Origin: Candidatus Omnitrophota bacterium | Lineage (GTDB): Bacteria; Omnitrophota; Omnitrophia; Omnitrophales; Aquincolibacteriaceae | DNA length: 39,780 nucleotides | Assembly: GCA_030698625.1 (NCBI GenBank) | Contig: JAUYMS010000027.1 | Location: 1 to 39,780, forward strand | Reading direction: 5' to 3' | Shown here: piece by piece, positions 9,141 through 18,145 of the stretch | Position numbering within the stretch: position 1 is the first letter of the stretch | How the letters are laid out: each line of letters opens with the position of its first letter | Made by a program: the position numbers and the translations under genes | Notes under the pieces: model-generated | The model's input: only the letters and a program-made list of their open reading frames with translations | Told to the model about the DNA's origin: nothing | Database searches by the model: none

Positions 9141-10082
9141 TTAGACCTTTCCTTCCGGATAACTCCACTCTTCAAACGATCGCCCAAGTAATCGGCTCAA
9201 CTTCTCCACATCAGCGGTAATCAATTTCATGATGAAATCCATGTTTCGCTCGCTAATCTCTGTCAACGCAGAATAGTCTATTTTTCGACTGACCGCCTGT
9301 CTGTAAATACCCTTGACCCATGCCGGGGTCAGCGAAGACAATCTATTGTAGCCCGGTATCGCACGCAGAACAGCCGTTGGATTTATGAACCGCAATCGTT
9401 TGCCCTCAACCTGATTGTACTTTATTCCTAGAGTTGGAACTTTCCATTGCGTATCAATTCGCAAGAAGCTAAATATTGATTTCATAACTTCATTGGGCTC
9501 CCTACGCAGCGCTTCCGTTGTGATACACAATAATTGGTTTAACGCAAAGCGTTGTACATAATGGAAAAGCTGTCGGTGATAAAGGCTAGTGTATACGAGC
9601 ATCCGAAAATACCGCTGGGCAGGGCTGTTGAGTATGTTCGCGGATGCTATAATGGCATTCAAACTCACACTTGTCGGTATGCGCCCCCAAAACATCTCTT
9701 CTCCATAATGCGACTTAATTCGCTCCACAGGATCGCGCATCAAATATATCAACCTAGCGCCAGGCACGGTCTGGGCCATTAATTCTGCCGCCCTTTTTGA
9801 ATTATCTTCGTGTGTATAACCCGGTGAAGATTCACCGCGGATCGGATATTTTTGGCCCGCCTCGAATTGCTCTTCATACCACGGCAATCCTCTATGCCAA
9901 GTGCCCCACGCTGCGTCGTCAATAAAGAAATGAAGCTCCTTCTGTCGAGTCATAAACACTTCTGGGTGCGTTGCCAAATACCAGTGCAGGCTGGTCGTCG
10001 CACATTTGCTGGCTCCTATGATAATCAGATTTGGCAGCATCTTTGTCTTCTCGTTTTCACTGTGATGATCCTTGTGTATCAT
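9141..10082 (-). CDS. PAPS-dependent carbohydrate sulfotransferase
   Basis: A 313-residue sulfotransferase expected to move sulfate from 3'-phosphoadenylylsulfate to a sugar hydroxyl. The 5'-phosphosulfate loop is IIGASKCATTSLH at about residues 21-33, and the 3'-phosphate site is LIYLMRDPVERIKSHY with its Arg and Ser. ESSPGYTH between them is also typical of the heparan-sulfate-sulfotransferase-like group. The ATG at 10082 overlaps the preceding stop by four bases. An internal ATG at 10040 (residue 15) has GAGAAG close upstream and is a real alternative start. Its presence implies that the surface polymer made here is sulfated. Confidence 0.9.
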   Translation of the reverse strand: MIHKDHHSENEKTKMLPNLIIIGASKCATTSLHWYLATHPEVFMTRQKELHFFIDDAAWGTWHRGLPWYEEQFEAGQKYPIRGESSPGYTHEDNSKRAAELMAQTVPGARLIYLMRDPVERIKSHYGEEMFWGRIPTSVSLNAIIASANILNSPAQRYFRMLVYTSLYHRQLFHYVQRFALNQLLCITTEALRREPNEVMKSIFSFLRIDTQWKVPTLGIKYNQVEGKRLRFINPTAVLRAIPGYNRLSSLTPAWVKGIYRQAVSRKIDYSALTEISERNMDFIMKLITADVEKLSRLLGRSFEEWSYPEGKV

Positions 10083-11023
10083 GGACGATAGACGCTCAAG
10101 TCGGGCATAACGTATTCGCCGGATTCGTCAAGTGGCGCACCTGCATTGCGATCCCTGCGTGGTGTTCCAAAATAGCGGCGCCATGCATCGAGTGGCAATC
10201 CTGATTCGGCAAACCGACGATATGCTCTTTTCCATCTCCCTTTTAGGAAATCCATAAACACAGGTTTGGCGACCAGATAAAGTAGATTCCTCTTCGCCTG
10301 TGTTCTTTCCTCAGATGTTAATGGACAATTATGAGAATCAAGCATTTTGTACATTTGCCCCGGAAGTCTTACCGTATATCCCCATGCATCAGAGCTGCGC
10401 AAGGCTTGGCCGGGATGGGATCGATACCAGTACAGATCGGCGGGTAGCAAAAGACAGTTGAAGCGAGCGCATGCTCCCAGAAAAAAAAGCAGGTCCGAAT
10501 GAGTGCCGAGCGAAGAGAATCCTCCCATCTCAAGCAGCGTCTCGCTGCGAAAGAGCGCATCTGACGGACCGCATCGGCACAATCCAAAACCTAAGAACTC
10601 CCTCTGATATGCCATGCGCGGCGTCAAAAGCATCGGACAAGGCCCCCCTTCCCATCGCACACCGCTTGTTAATGCAAACCCCGCCTGCGGCTCTGCCTTT
10701 AATAACGAATACATCATTGCCAGGCAGTGCGGATACATGATGTCATCAGAATCATGATATTTGATGTAGTCCCCTTTGGCCAGCGTCGCAGCGTAATTGC
10801 GGTTCGGAAACTGGCCAATGTTTTTCTCATTAGAATAGATTCTAACGCGCGAATCGCTTTCGTACTGTCGAGCAACCTCAAGCGAACGGTCCTCTGAGCC
10901 ATCGTCGACAATAATCAATTCGAAGTCTAAGTAAGTTTGTGCCAGCACGCTTTCGATAGCTGCGGGAAGAAATTTTTCTCTGTTATAGACGGTTAACAGG
11001 ACACTGATGACTGGTTCTCTCAC
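10079..11023 (-). CDS. GT2 glycosyltransferase
   Basis: A family 2 glycosyltransferase of 314 residues with a full GT-A core. ISVLLTVYNRE lies at 6-16, LIIVDDGSEDRS at 37-48, the NIGQFPNRN helix start near 68-76, and the metal-binding KYHDSDDIMYP at 88-98. A later acidic DLLFFLG segment is a candidate for the catalytic base region. The C-terminal 80 residues are basic and probably sit on the membrane. It overlaps both neighbours by four bases, so it is translationally coupled to the sulfotransferase downstream and the GT4 gene upstream. Confidence 0.88.
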   Translation of the reverse strand: MREPVISVLLTVYNREKFLPAAIESVLAQTYLDFELIIVDDGSEDRSLEVARQYESDSRVRIYSNEKNIGQFPNRNYAATLAKGDYIKYHDSDDIMYPHCLAMMYSLLKAEPQAGFALTSGVRWEGGPCPMLLTPRMAYQREFLGFGLCRCGPSDALFRSETLLEMGGFSSLGTHSDLLFFLGACARFNCLLLPADLYWYRSHPGQALRSSDAWGYTVRLPGQMYKMLDSHNCPLTSEERTQAKRNLLYLVAKPVFMDFLKGRWKRAYRRFAESGLPLDAWRRYFGTPRRDRNAGAPLDESGEYVMPDLSVYRP

Positions 11024-12288
11024 GAAAGGCCGTGACCCTTTCGAGTTAAGCCATGGGTAGATTCCATATCCGCCGCCATCCGCTCGCCGATAACGTCCCA
11101 GCTGTATTGGGAAACAGCGAGATCGCGGCCTGCTCGCCGAATTGCATTAAATGTCTCGGGCGTTCTGAGAAGTTTGAGGATAGACTGGGCGAACGTCTCA
11201 GCATCGTCTGCAATTAGTATGTTCCGTCCGGGCTCCACGTCGAGTCCCTCTGCACCGATGCTTGTCGAAACAACGGGATTACCCAAAGCCATGGCTTCAA
11301 GAATCTTGAGCCTTGTGCCGCTACCCTGCCGGAGCGGGCAGATTGCTATACCGGCTTTGTAATAGTACGGAACTATGTCTCTGACCTCACCAGCGAACTC
11401 TACCCGGGGATGATTGGCGAGCCGACTAAAATCATCGCGTGATCCGTCCCCACCAACAATAATCAGTTTGATTTCTTTATTTAATTCACACAGTCGCGGC
11501 CACACCGCGCTTCCAAACCACTTGATGCCATTGATATTTGGAAGTGTTTTCAGATTGCCGCAAAACAGGATGTTGCGGCAAGATGACTTATCGGGACGGC
11601 TATCCGCCGATCGCGCGGTTGTATCCACACCATTCGGTACAACATGTATCGGAATAGTATTGTGGCGAGCAAGCTTGGTTCGATCTGTGGCGGAACAGCA
11701 AAAGACAGCGTCTACATGTCGTTGGAGGTTGTGTTCGATTTCACGCAATCGGTGAATCTCCCGCTGTTTTCCCCGCCGCTGCTTATCTGGCAGGTCTTCT
11801 ATATTTTGGCGCATCAGATCATGGTCTACATTGTGCGCGTCTAGAATTCGAACGGCTTTTGAACTCAGCCTCTTAACCAGAGGAGCTGCAAACATAGACT
11901 GTACGTGTTCAAAAAAAACGATGTCCACGCATATCTTCGTCAAGACGTGCCTTATTAAGTGATGAGACCGCACTAACGTTCCCTCAGCCGGGCCCTCCCA
12001 GGATCTTCTCATCCAACGAAACTGCAACCCTGCCCGCAATCTCCGGGGAAACCGATCGAATAGCGAGGGCGGCGGGGGCTGATCAATCGGACTATAAACA
12101 CATACGCTATCAGGCACTCTGTAATCGTCATCTCCGGTACGCAGCTCAGACTCCTTCTGGAACAGAATGGCATGCACTTCATAGAATCGTGCCATCTGTC
12201 TTAAGAGATGATAGCAACGCAATGCTCCCCCTCCCCGCAAGGGAAATAACGGGTATGGGCAAATCGTCAGTATCTTAACTTTGCGCAC
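11020..12288 (-). CDS. GT4 glycosyltransferase, Glyco_trans_1_4 type
   Basis: A 422-residue GT-B glycosyltransferase. The N-terminus reads ILTICPYPLFPLRGGGALR, with the glycine loop, and the linker has HVVPNGVDT. The donor domain carries NILFCGNLKTLPNINGIKW and IAICPLRQGSGTRLKILEAM with its conserved Glu. The GSGTRLKILEAMALGNPVV segment is the form seen in TIGR03087-like transferases associated with exosortase and exopolysaccharide systems. That assignment needs a profile search. It begins 3 bases after the ABC exporter gene. Confidence 0.86.
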   Translation of the reverse strand: MRKVKILTICPYPLFPLRGGGALRCYHLLRQMARFYEVHAILFQKESELRTGDDDYRVPDSVCVYSPIDQPPPPSLFDRFPRRLRAGLQFRWMRRSWEGPAEGTLVRSHHLIRHVLTKICVDIVFFEHVQSMFAAPLVKRLSSKAVRILDAHNVDHDLMRQNIEDLPDKQRRGKQREIHRLREIEHNLQRHVDAVFCCSATDRTKLARHNTIPIHVVPNGVDTTARSADSRPDKSSCRNILFCGNLKTLPNINGIKWFGSAVWPRLCELNKEIKLIIVGGDGSRDDFSRLANHPRVEFAGEVRDIVPYYYKAGIAICPLRQGSGTRLKILEAMALGNPVVSTSIGAEGLDVEPGRNILIADDAETFAQSILKLLRTPETFNAIRRAGRDLAVSQYSWDVIGERMAADMESTHGLTRKGHGLS

Positions 12289-12291
12289 CCC

Positions 12292-14106
12292 TCACACCAT
12301 CTTCTGCTCTGTCCAGGCTTGATAAAACTTCCCCTTCGACTCCAGCAGAGCGGCGGGCGTCCCGCATTCGAGGATCATTCCATTCTCAATATAGATTATT
12401 TTAGCGGCATTCTTGATCGTTGATAGTCGGTGGGCGATGACGATCGTGGTCCTGCCCTTCACAACTTCCTGTACGGCTTCTTGAACGATGCGTTCCGTTT
12501 CCGAATCAAGCGCACTTGTTGCCTCATCTAAAATCAGAATATCGGCATTTTTCAAGAGCGCACGGGCTATGGAGACTCTTTGCTTTTCACCTCCCGACAG
12601 TTGCACCCCGCGATCTCCAATAATCGCATCAAGACCGCTTGGGAGTTCTCTGACATAATTGGTCAGCCTCGCCTGCTCAATAATCCTTGTGAGCCTTTCT
12701 TCACCGACGCCAGGACCAATTCCATATAACAGATTACTTCTCAACGTATCATTAAATAAGTGAATATCCTGGCTGACGATTGCCATGCTTCGTCGTAGGC
12801 TCGCCAGCGTGAATTCTCGTATATCCACACCATCCAGAAGCAAAGTACCCTGCGGCGCATCGTAAAACCGCAAGATCAGATGCGCGATCGTTGTCTTGCC
12901 GGCCCCGGTAGGTCCGACGATCGCAGTCATTTCCCCTCTATTGATTGAAAAACTTAAATTTTTGAGAATTGCTCGTTCTTCCCTGTAGGAAAATGTCAGA
13001 TTTCTAAACTCGATTTTCTCTCCGAGATCAGCGAATTCCCGGCATCCCTCCTGAACTATGAATTCATCGTTGTTCATTAAGATTGCACCTATCTCCCGAA
13101 GGGGTCCCCTGACAGCGGCAATCTCACCTTTGAGATTATTCACGCTTCCAAAGGATGCGGACGCTCGTCTAAGAACAACGAAATAGACCAGATATGCTCC
13201 AATCCCGCTACTCGTCCCGTCTTTTGCGACCAGAAGACCGACGCACAACATCAGTAACAGTATCCCTGACAACATGATAATTTCCTGAGCCGGACTCATG
13301 AAATTCAGCTTCTTATCAATACTGAATTCGAACATTCGTATCATCTGGCTCATTTTTGAAAATTCCCGCTTCTCGAACTTTTCCTGCGTATAGGCCTTCA
13401 CCAACGGAATACATGAAAGAACATTGTGGATTTTCTTTCCCAGCTCCCTCTCTTGATTTGCGTTGTCCTCGGAGGAACGCCTGATCTTTGCGATGACCCA
13501 GTTCAGGGCAAAGTAGAGCACCGGGAATATCATGACGCTAATGATCGTCAGTTTCCATGAGATAGCGCATAACAGCACGATGTATATCACGAGCAGAAAC
13601 AGATAGATTAGAAAATTCTGACATTGCGAAAAGTGATAAGCCACCTGCTGAGTAAATGTTACGAGCACTTGGTGTAAATGACCCGTATTGTATTTATCAA
13701 AAAAAAGTTTTCCGTAACTTAGATATTGCTCAAACAACCGACATCTTGCTCGATGCGTAAAGTCCCTTATGAGGTAAGCCGCGCTAGTTCGCGAACCATA
13801 CTGTAGAAGGACTTTAACCACTGCGGCTGTGAACACCAGGACTATCATTACCCCGTAGAGGATCGAATCACTAGCGGCCATTTTTGGAAACCATCCAAGG
13901 GCCGTGTTGGCGAAAGGCAAACTCCGGATGGCCACGGTATCCTGCCCTAAGATTGCATTCGTCAACGGAATGAGAAGGCCAAGACTGAGGGCCTCGAAAA
14001 GCGCGGCCGCGAGGGCCATAACCGCCGGGATGCTGAAAAGAGCTGGGCGCACAGAAAAGCTCTTAAAAAATTGGTTGATGTTTTGTAGTCTGCGGAAGGT
14101 CTTCAT
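12292..14106 (-). CDS. MsbA-type ABC exporter (fused permease-ATPase)
   Basis: A 604-residue half-transporter with an N-terminal six-helix membrane domain (about residues 20-320) and a C-terminal ATPase. The Walker A loop is GPTGAGKTT at about 396-404, the signature is LSGGEKQ near 500, Walker B is ILILDEATSALD near 519-530, and the switch histidine lies in IAHRLST. The domain order and size are those of MsbA/lipid-A-core and lipid-linked oligosaccharide flippases that act as homodimers in the inner membrane. It sits inside the polysaccharide operon and no Wzx flippase is seen, so it may flip the lipid-linked glycan. Its cargo is inferred from context only. Confidence 0.9.
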   Translation of the reverse strand: MKTFRRLQNINQFFKSFSVRPALFSIPAVMALAAALFEALSLGLLIPLTNAILGQDTVAIRSLPFANTALGWFPKMAASDSILYGVMIVLVFTAAVVKVLLQYGSRTSAAYLIRDFTHRARCRLFEQYLSYGKLFFDKYNTGHLHQVLVTFTQQVAYHFSQCQNFLIYLFLLVIYIVLLCAISWKLTIISVMIFPVLYFALNWVIAKIRRSSEDNANQERELGKKIHNVLSCIPLVKAYTQEKFEKREFSKMSQMIRMFEFSIDKKLNFMSPAQEIIMLSGILLLMLCVGLLVAKDGTSSGIGAYLVYFVVLRRASASFGSVNNLKGEIAAVRGPLREIGAILMNNDEFIVQEGCREFADLGEKIEFRNLTFSYREERAILKNLSFSINRGEMTAIVGPTGAGKTTIAHLILRFYDAPQGTLLLDGVDIREFTLASLRRSMAIVSQDIHLFNDTLRSNLLYGIGPGVGEERLTRIIEQARLTNYVRELPSGLDAIIGDRGVQLSGGEKQRVSIARALLKNADILILDEATSALDSETERIVQEAVQEVVKGRTTIVIAHRLSTIKNAAKIIYIENGMILECGTPAALLESKGKFYQAWTEQKMV

Positions 14107-15200
14107 TTCACTCTCGAAAACTCGTCGACGAAATCAGAAACGCGATGTTGAAACGCAACCACGGAATACTGTTCGAGTTGACCAACCGCCGCGGTGGATC
14201 GCCCGCTAACCGTGTCCGTAATAGCCTTACGAAGAGCCAATGAGTTGCGGGGATCGACAGTGACGCCCAGATTATTCGCCTCCAAAACCTCTTGGCTCGC
14301 GTCTAAGCAGCTGCCGATAGCGGGTACTCCACATGCCAGGGCCTCCAAATAAGTAATCCCAAAGCCCTCACCATAGCCCGGCATGACGTAAGCATTTGCC
14401 AATCTATAGTGGTCTACCTTGCAACTTTCAGATATGTGACCCGCAAATATGACGGTTTTCGCAATCCCCAGTGATCGCGCTTTTATCTCAAGTCGTTTCC
14501 TGTCTGTGCCATCGCCTACAATGAGATACCGCAATTCTTTCATTTCTTTCAACAGGGCTGGCATCTCCTCCAGGACCTCATCGACACCTTTGTAACGCTC
14601 TCGGGCGTCAAGTCGCGCCAAGGTCATGATGACCTTCTTTCCTTCTAAACCGTATTGCCGCAGGAGCTCTGGATCCTTCTTGCCCGGCGTGAAATGCTCA
14701 AGATCAACACAATTTGGAAGAATGTGGGTTCTAATACCGTTGGGGTGCGCCCATGAGGAAAAGCGCTGGAGAGTAAATCGGCTTACAGAAAGCACAGCAC
14801 TTACCCACTTTATCAACAGCTTGCTGATTAAGGGACGCGGAACAGTCCAAGCCTCTATACCGTGTATGACCAATGCTATGGGTGCCCTAAGGCCGAGTAA
14901 GCGGGCAAGAATTGCCAATGGCAGCAAATGCATGTGCCCACATACAATGAGGTCGACATTTTTATGCCTGATCATGTAACGAAGAAACGCAATGACGTAT
15001 ACAATTTTGCTCCCCGCCGATTCACTCCGATAATCAAGCTTAGCGGGCAATGCGCCAACACTTTCTACAATCAGTCTCGGAAATGCAACGACCGTCTCAC
15101 TGTTGTGGCACTCACAGAGTGCAGTTAATAGGTCGCGGTTAAATTTGGCGATGCCTCCGCGCCCGCCGAAGGCATCGGTCACTAAGACCAAGAACCTCAT
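14103..15200 (-). CDS. GT4 glycosyltransferase
   Basis: A 365-residue GT4 enzyme. It opens MRFLVLVTDAFGGRGGIAKF with the glycine loop. The donor domain has KVIMTLARLDARERYKGVDE, YLIVGDGTDRKRLE and the E-x7-E region in GYGEGFGITYLEALACGVP. I set the start at the ATG at 15200 rather than a longer reading. This start overlaps the amidotransferase stop by four bases, as in other junctions here, and begins exactly where family members begin. It probably transfers a hexose during repeat-unit assembly. Confidence 0.9.
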   Translation of the reverse strand: MRFLVLVTDAFGGRGGIAKFNRDLLTALCECHNSETVVAFPRLIVESVGALPAKLDYRSESAGSKIVYVIAFLRYMIRHKNVDLIVCGHMHLLPLAILARLLGLRAPIALVIHGIEAWTVPRPLISKLLIKWVSAVLSVSRFTLQRFSSWAHPNGIRTHILPNCVDLEHFTPGKKDPELLRQYGLEGKKVIMTLARLDARERYKGVDEVLEEMPALLKEMKELRYLIVGDGTDRKRLEIKARSLGIAKTVIFAGHISESCKVDHYRLANAYVMPGYGEGFGITYLEALACGVPAIGSCLDASQEVLEANNLGVTVDPRNSLALRKAITDTVSGRSTAAVGQLEQYSVVAFQHRVSDFVDEFSRVK

Positions 15201-17047
15201 GCGGCGGAGCTGAGCTCCTTGCATACGGCATAGGCCCAGCGGCGCGACCAGTGATTGGTCTCGTGTTTCAGGAGCGCTACATCCTTCCACGCACAGAAGC
15301 GCTCTTTGCCTTGCAGCCAATCAGCCATCGGCAATGAAAAACCGGTTTTGGCTCGATTCGTTATTTCATCTGGAAGTGGCTGCTCCGGTGCTTGCGCCAA
15401 ATCTTCTTTCGCTGCGATTTTCTGCTGACGGATGACGGGGCCAGCCATGCGCTTTAGGAATTCAAAGTCGACATAGGGTGTCCGGATCTCCACGGAATGG
15501 GCCATGCCGGCCCAGTCAGCATCGCGCAGGAGTTGGTTCCTCATATAGAGAGAGGCCTCACGCACCGCGATCCGGCTGTAAGGGGTTTTTAACCCGGGCT
15601 TGATAAAGCCGTTGAATCCGGCCAATGAAGAAAAGTGCTTGAGACCTTCAGCGGCCATGTCGGGCTTCATTACCTTGGGAAGTTCCCATGGCATAAAGAG
15701 GCCCCTCTTTAGAAAGTAGGCCCCGGCGTAAGTGCCGCCGAATTTCACCATTCCCAACGTTTTAGGATGAATGGAGGGGATCAGCATACGGACCAGCGAA
15801 CACGCGCCCGCAAATGCGCCTCCGAGAAGGGGGACGTGGGAGGGAATCCTCATCGCCGAAACGAGTGATGGAATCTGCTGAAAGGACGGGTACCCGCCGA
15901 ACAGTTCGTCTCCTCCGAGGCCCGACAGAGCAACTTTGAGACCCTGCTCGGCTGCCATTTTGCTAATGAAGTAGGTATTGAGGCCGTCAATTGTGGGCTG
16001 GTCCATAGCCTCCAGGACCTTTTCGAGATCCTGCTCAAACTCACGTCTCGTCAGGACCTTTTCGACATGCCTTGTTCCATAGCGCTCGCTGAGCATTCGC
16101 GCCAGGGGCGCTTCGTCATGCTCTGTATTACGGAACTCTTCAAAGCTAAGGGTCATGGTCCGAAGGGGTTGACTGGATTCCTTTGCTGCCATCGCCACGA
16201 GAGCTCCCGAATCAATTCCGGCCGACAGAAATACACCCACCGGGACATCGGAGACAAGATGATGTTTAATTGAATCGCGTAAAGCGCCCCGTAGTCTCAA
16301 ATGCAGGGGGTCTTCTATATAGCGGTTTAACCGCCTGTTCTCGGCATTCTTGAAGACTTCTTCGATTGATGCGTATTCTTCAGCGTCAGAAATGCCCCCT
16401 TCGGTCACGCGCATAAGATGGCCTGCAGGAAGCGCGCGAATGCTTTCGTAAATCGTATAAGGTTCCGGCACGCTGCCCCAGAGAAAGAAACCGGTTACAC
16501 CCGCGGGGCTCTGGGTCTTGGAAACCTTCCCTCCCGCGATGAGCCCCTTGACCGATGACGCGACCCTGACCATATTGCCGTCGTCCGCATAATAAAGCGG
16601 TTTGATCCCGTATGGATCCCGCGCCAGAAGCATGGTTCGGGATTTCTCGTCCCAGAGCACAAATGAGAACATGCCGCGTAATTTTCGTAAAGCTTCTGTG
16701 CCGTACTTTGCATATAACTGAAGAATCACTTCGGTATCGGAATCTGAGTTAAAGGTACATCCCTGTCTTATTAAATCTTCCCGTAGTTCTCGGTAATTGT
16801 AGATTTCGCCGTTGTAGCTAATAACAAGAGTCCCATCATGACTCTTCATGGGCTGTGTCCCACGCTCTGAGAGATCAATGATGGAAAGACGCCGATGCCC
16901 TAACCCGACTCTTCCGTCACTGGCATACCATTCCCCCGAGCCGTCCGGTCCTCGTCTTGTCATGTGATCCCGAATTCGGCGCAGTTCATCCCGGTCTACG
17001 CCGGAACTACCGGCACCATAAGAAAACATGCCGACTACACCGCACAT
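15197..17047 (-). CDS. asnB: asparagine synthase-type glutamine amidotransferase
   Basis: A 616-residue class II amidotransferase. Processing of the ATG at 17047 would expose Cys2 (MCGVVGMFSYG), the nucleophile that releases ammonia from glutamine. RRGPDG and SYNGEIYN complete the N-terminal Ntn domain. The synthetase domain has the PP-loop VGVFLSAGIDSGAL at about 268-281 and ALSGLGGDELFGGYP. Such enzymes make asparagine, or amidate uronic acids in polysaccharide loci. This length and context resemble exosortase-associated amidotransferases (TIGR03108-like), so sugar amidation is the likelier job here. The start was moved to the Cys2-yielding ATG; it lies 1 base after the epimerase stop. Confidence 0.88.
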   Translation of the reverse strand: MCGVVGMFSYGAGSSGVDRDELRRIRDHMTRRGPDGSGEWYASDGRVGLGHRRLSIIDLSERGTQPMKSHDGTLVISYNGEIYNYRELREDLIRQGCTFNSDSDTEVILQLYAKYGTEALRKLRGMFSFVLWDEKSRTMLLARDPYGIKPLYYADDGNMVRVASSVKGLIAGGKVSKTQSPAGVTGFFLWGSVPEPYTIYESIRALPAGHLMRVTEGGISDAEEYASIEEVFKNAENRRLNRYIEDPLHLRLRGALRDSIKHHLVSDVPVGVFLSAGIDSGALVAMAAKESSQPLRTMTLSFEEFRNTEHDEAPLARMLSERYGTRHVEKVLTRREFEQDLEKVLEAMDQPTIDGLNTYFISKMAAEQGLKVALSGLGGDELFGGYPSFQQIPSLVSAMRIPSHVPLLGGAFAGACSLVRMLIPSIHPKTLGMVKFGGTYAGAYFLKRGLFMPWELPKVMKPDMAAEGLKHFSSLAGFNGFIKPGLKTPYSRIAVREASLYMRNQLLRDADWAGMAHSVEIRTPYVDFEFLKRMAGPVIRQQKIAAKEDLAQAPEQPLPDEITNRAKTGFSLPMADWLQGKERFCAWKDVALLKHETNHWSRRWAYAVCKELSSAA

Positions 17048-17048
17048 G

Positions 17049-18026
17049 TCAGCCGAGTTGCTCCCGCACTTGCTCTTCAATCCAACCATAGGTTTTCATG
17101 AGACCCTCTTCCAAGGAAATCGCCGGTTCCCATTTGAGGGTTTTTCGAAGTAGCGTATTGTCCGAATTGCGGCCGCGTACACCCTGCGGACCTTCAATAT
17201 GTTTTATTTTTATCTCAAAGCCTGCGATCTTTGCGATCATGGCGGCGAGCTCATTAATACTCACCATACGATCCTGACCGAGGTTTAGCGGATCATGGAA
17301 ATCGGAACGCATGAGCTTATAGATGCCGATCACGCAATCATCGATATAACAAAAGGAACGCGTTTGCTCTCCATCACCCCATATTTCAATTACGGGATTC
17401 TTGGTGAGCTTTGCGGTTGCAATCTTGCGGCAAAGTGCCGCCGGCGCCTTTTCTCGGCCTCCATCCCACGTGCCCCTGGGACCGAAGATATTATGGAACC
17501 GCACAATCCGTGTTTCCAGTCCGTAGTCCTCGCGATAATGGGTGCACAAACGCTCCGTAACGAGCTTCTCCCAACCATAGGCATCTTGCGGCATGGCCGG
17601 ATAGGCATCGTCTTCCTTCAATGGAGTCACGTTGGCATCGGTCTGTTTGTATTCGGGGTAGATGCAGGCCGAAGACGTATAGAAATATCTCTTAGCGCCG
17701 TTTTCACGGGCGGCATCAAGCGTATGAATATTGATCAAGGAGTTGTTATGAAGAATCTGCGCATGGTTGCCGGAAATAAACCCCATGCCGCCCATGTCCG
17801 CAGCAAAGGCGTAAACTTCTTCGATGCCTTCGGTCGCCTTGAGACAATTCTCCCAGCGCCGTAAATCCAGGAGAGCAAACTCATCAGCCCGAGATTTCTC
17901 GAACTCGGGCTCTTTGATATCGACTCCACGGACCCAGTAGCCTTTATCAACAAGATAACTGGCCATATGGTGGCCGATAAAACCCCCGGCCCCAGTGACC
18001 AAGACTCGTTTTTTTGCGCCAGCCAT
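17049..18026 (-). CDS. gme: GDP-mannose 3,5-epimerase
   Basis: A 325-residue short-chain dehydrogenase/epimerase that closely matches plant GDP-D-mannose 3,5-epimerase, which makes GDP-L-galactose and GDP-L-gulose. The NAD loop is TGAGGFIG at 11-18. Family-specific blocks are AADMGGMGFI (75-84), SSACIYPEYKQ with catalytic Cys121, the YxxxK pair Tyr150/Lys154 in DAYGWEKL, RFHNIFGPRGTWDGGREKAP with catalytic Lys193, and GDGEQTRSF. All residues known to matter in the plant enzyme are present. The ATG at 18026 has AAGGGG six bases upstream. It is the first sugar gene after the antiterminator and leader, and points to an L-sugar in the polymer. Confidence 0.92.
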   Translation of the reverse strand: MAGAKKRVLVTGAGGFIGHHMASYLVDKGYWVRGVDIKEPEFEKSRADEFALLDLRRWENCLKATEGIEEVYAFAADMGGMGFISGNHAQILHNNSLINIHTLDAARENGAKRYFYTSSACIYPEYKQTDANVTPLKEDDAYPAMPQDAYGWEKLVTERLCTHYREDYGLETRIVRFHNIFGPRGTWDGGREKAPAALCRKIATAKLTKNPVIEIWGDGEQTRSFCYIDDCVIGIYKLMRSDFHDPLNLGQDRMVSINELAAMIAKIAGFEIKIKHIEGPQGVRGRNSDNTLLRKTLKWEPAISLEEGLMKTYGWIEEQVREQLG

Positions 18027-18065
18027 GATTTTCCCCTTACACAGCTTCGCCCTCTCGGTCACAGA

Positions 18066-18143
18066 CGGGTGCTCCCGCCTCGACCTACGAGGACAGAGTT
18101 CTCACGTTAGCACACAAGCTCGGACCTAGGACCTGGGCTTGTG
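18066..18143 (-). promoter_or_regulatory. three-hairpin RNA leader between the antiterminator and the sugar genes
   Basis: The 119-base gap between the antiterminator stop and the epimerase start can fold, on the transcribed strand, into three successive hairpins. The first has CACAAGC/GCTTGTG arms (18137-18143 with 18113-18119) around a 17-base loop and begins 3 bases after the stop codon. The second is CCTCG-TAGGT-CGAGG (18078-18092) and the third, directly adjacent, is CGGG-AGCA-CCCG (18066-18077). None is followed by a T-run, so these are not ordinary terminators. Position and structure suggest a loading or pause site for the NusG paralogue, or an RNA-processing site. The base pairing is seen; the role is inferred. 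Confidence 0.45.
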
Positions 18144-18145
18144 GC

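Noticed and set aside
17295-17864. Open frame of 189 codons on the plus strand
   Set aside because: It is antisense to the GDP-mannose epimerase, whose motifs are beyond doubt.
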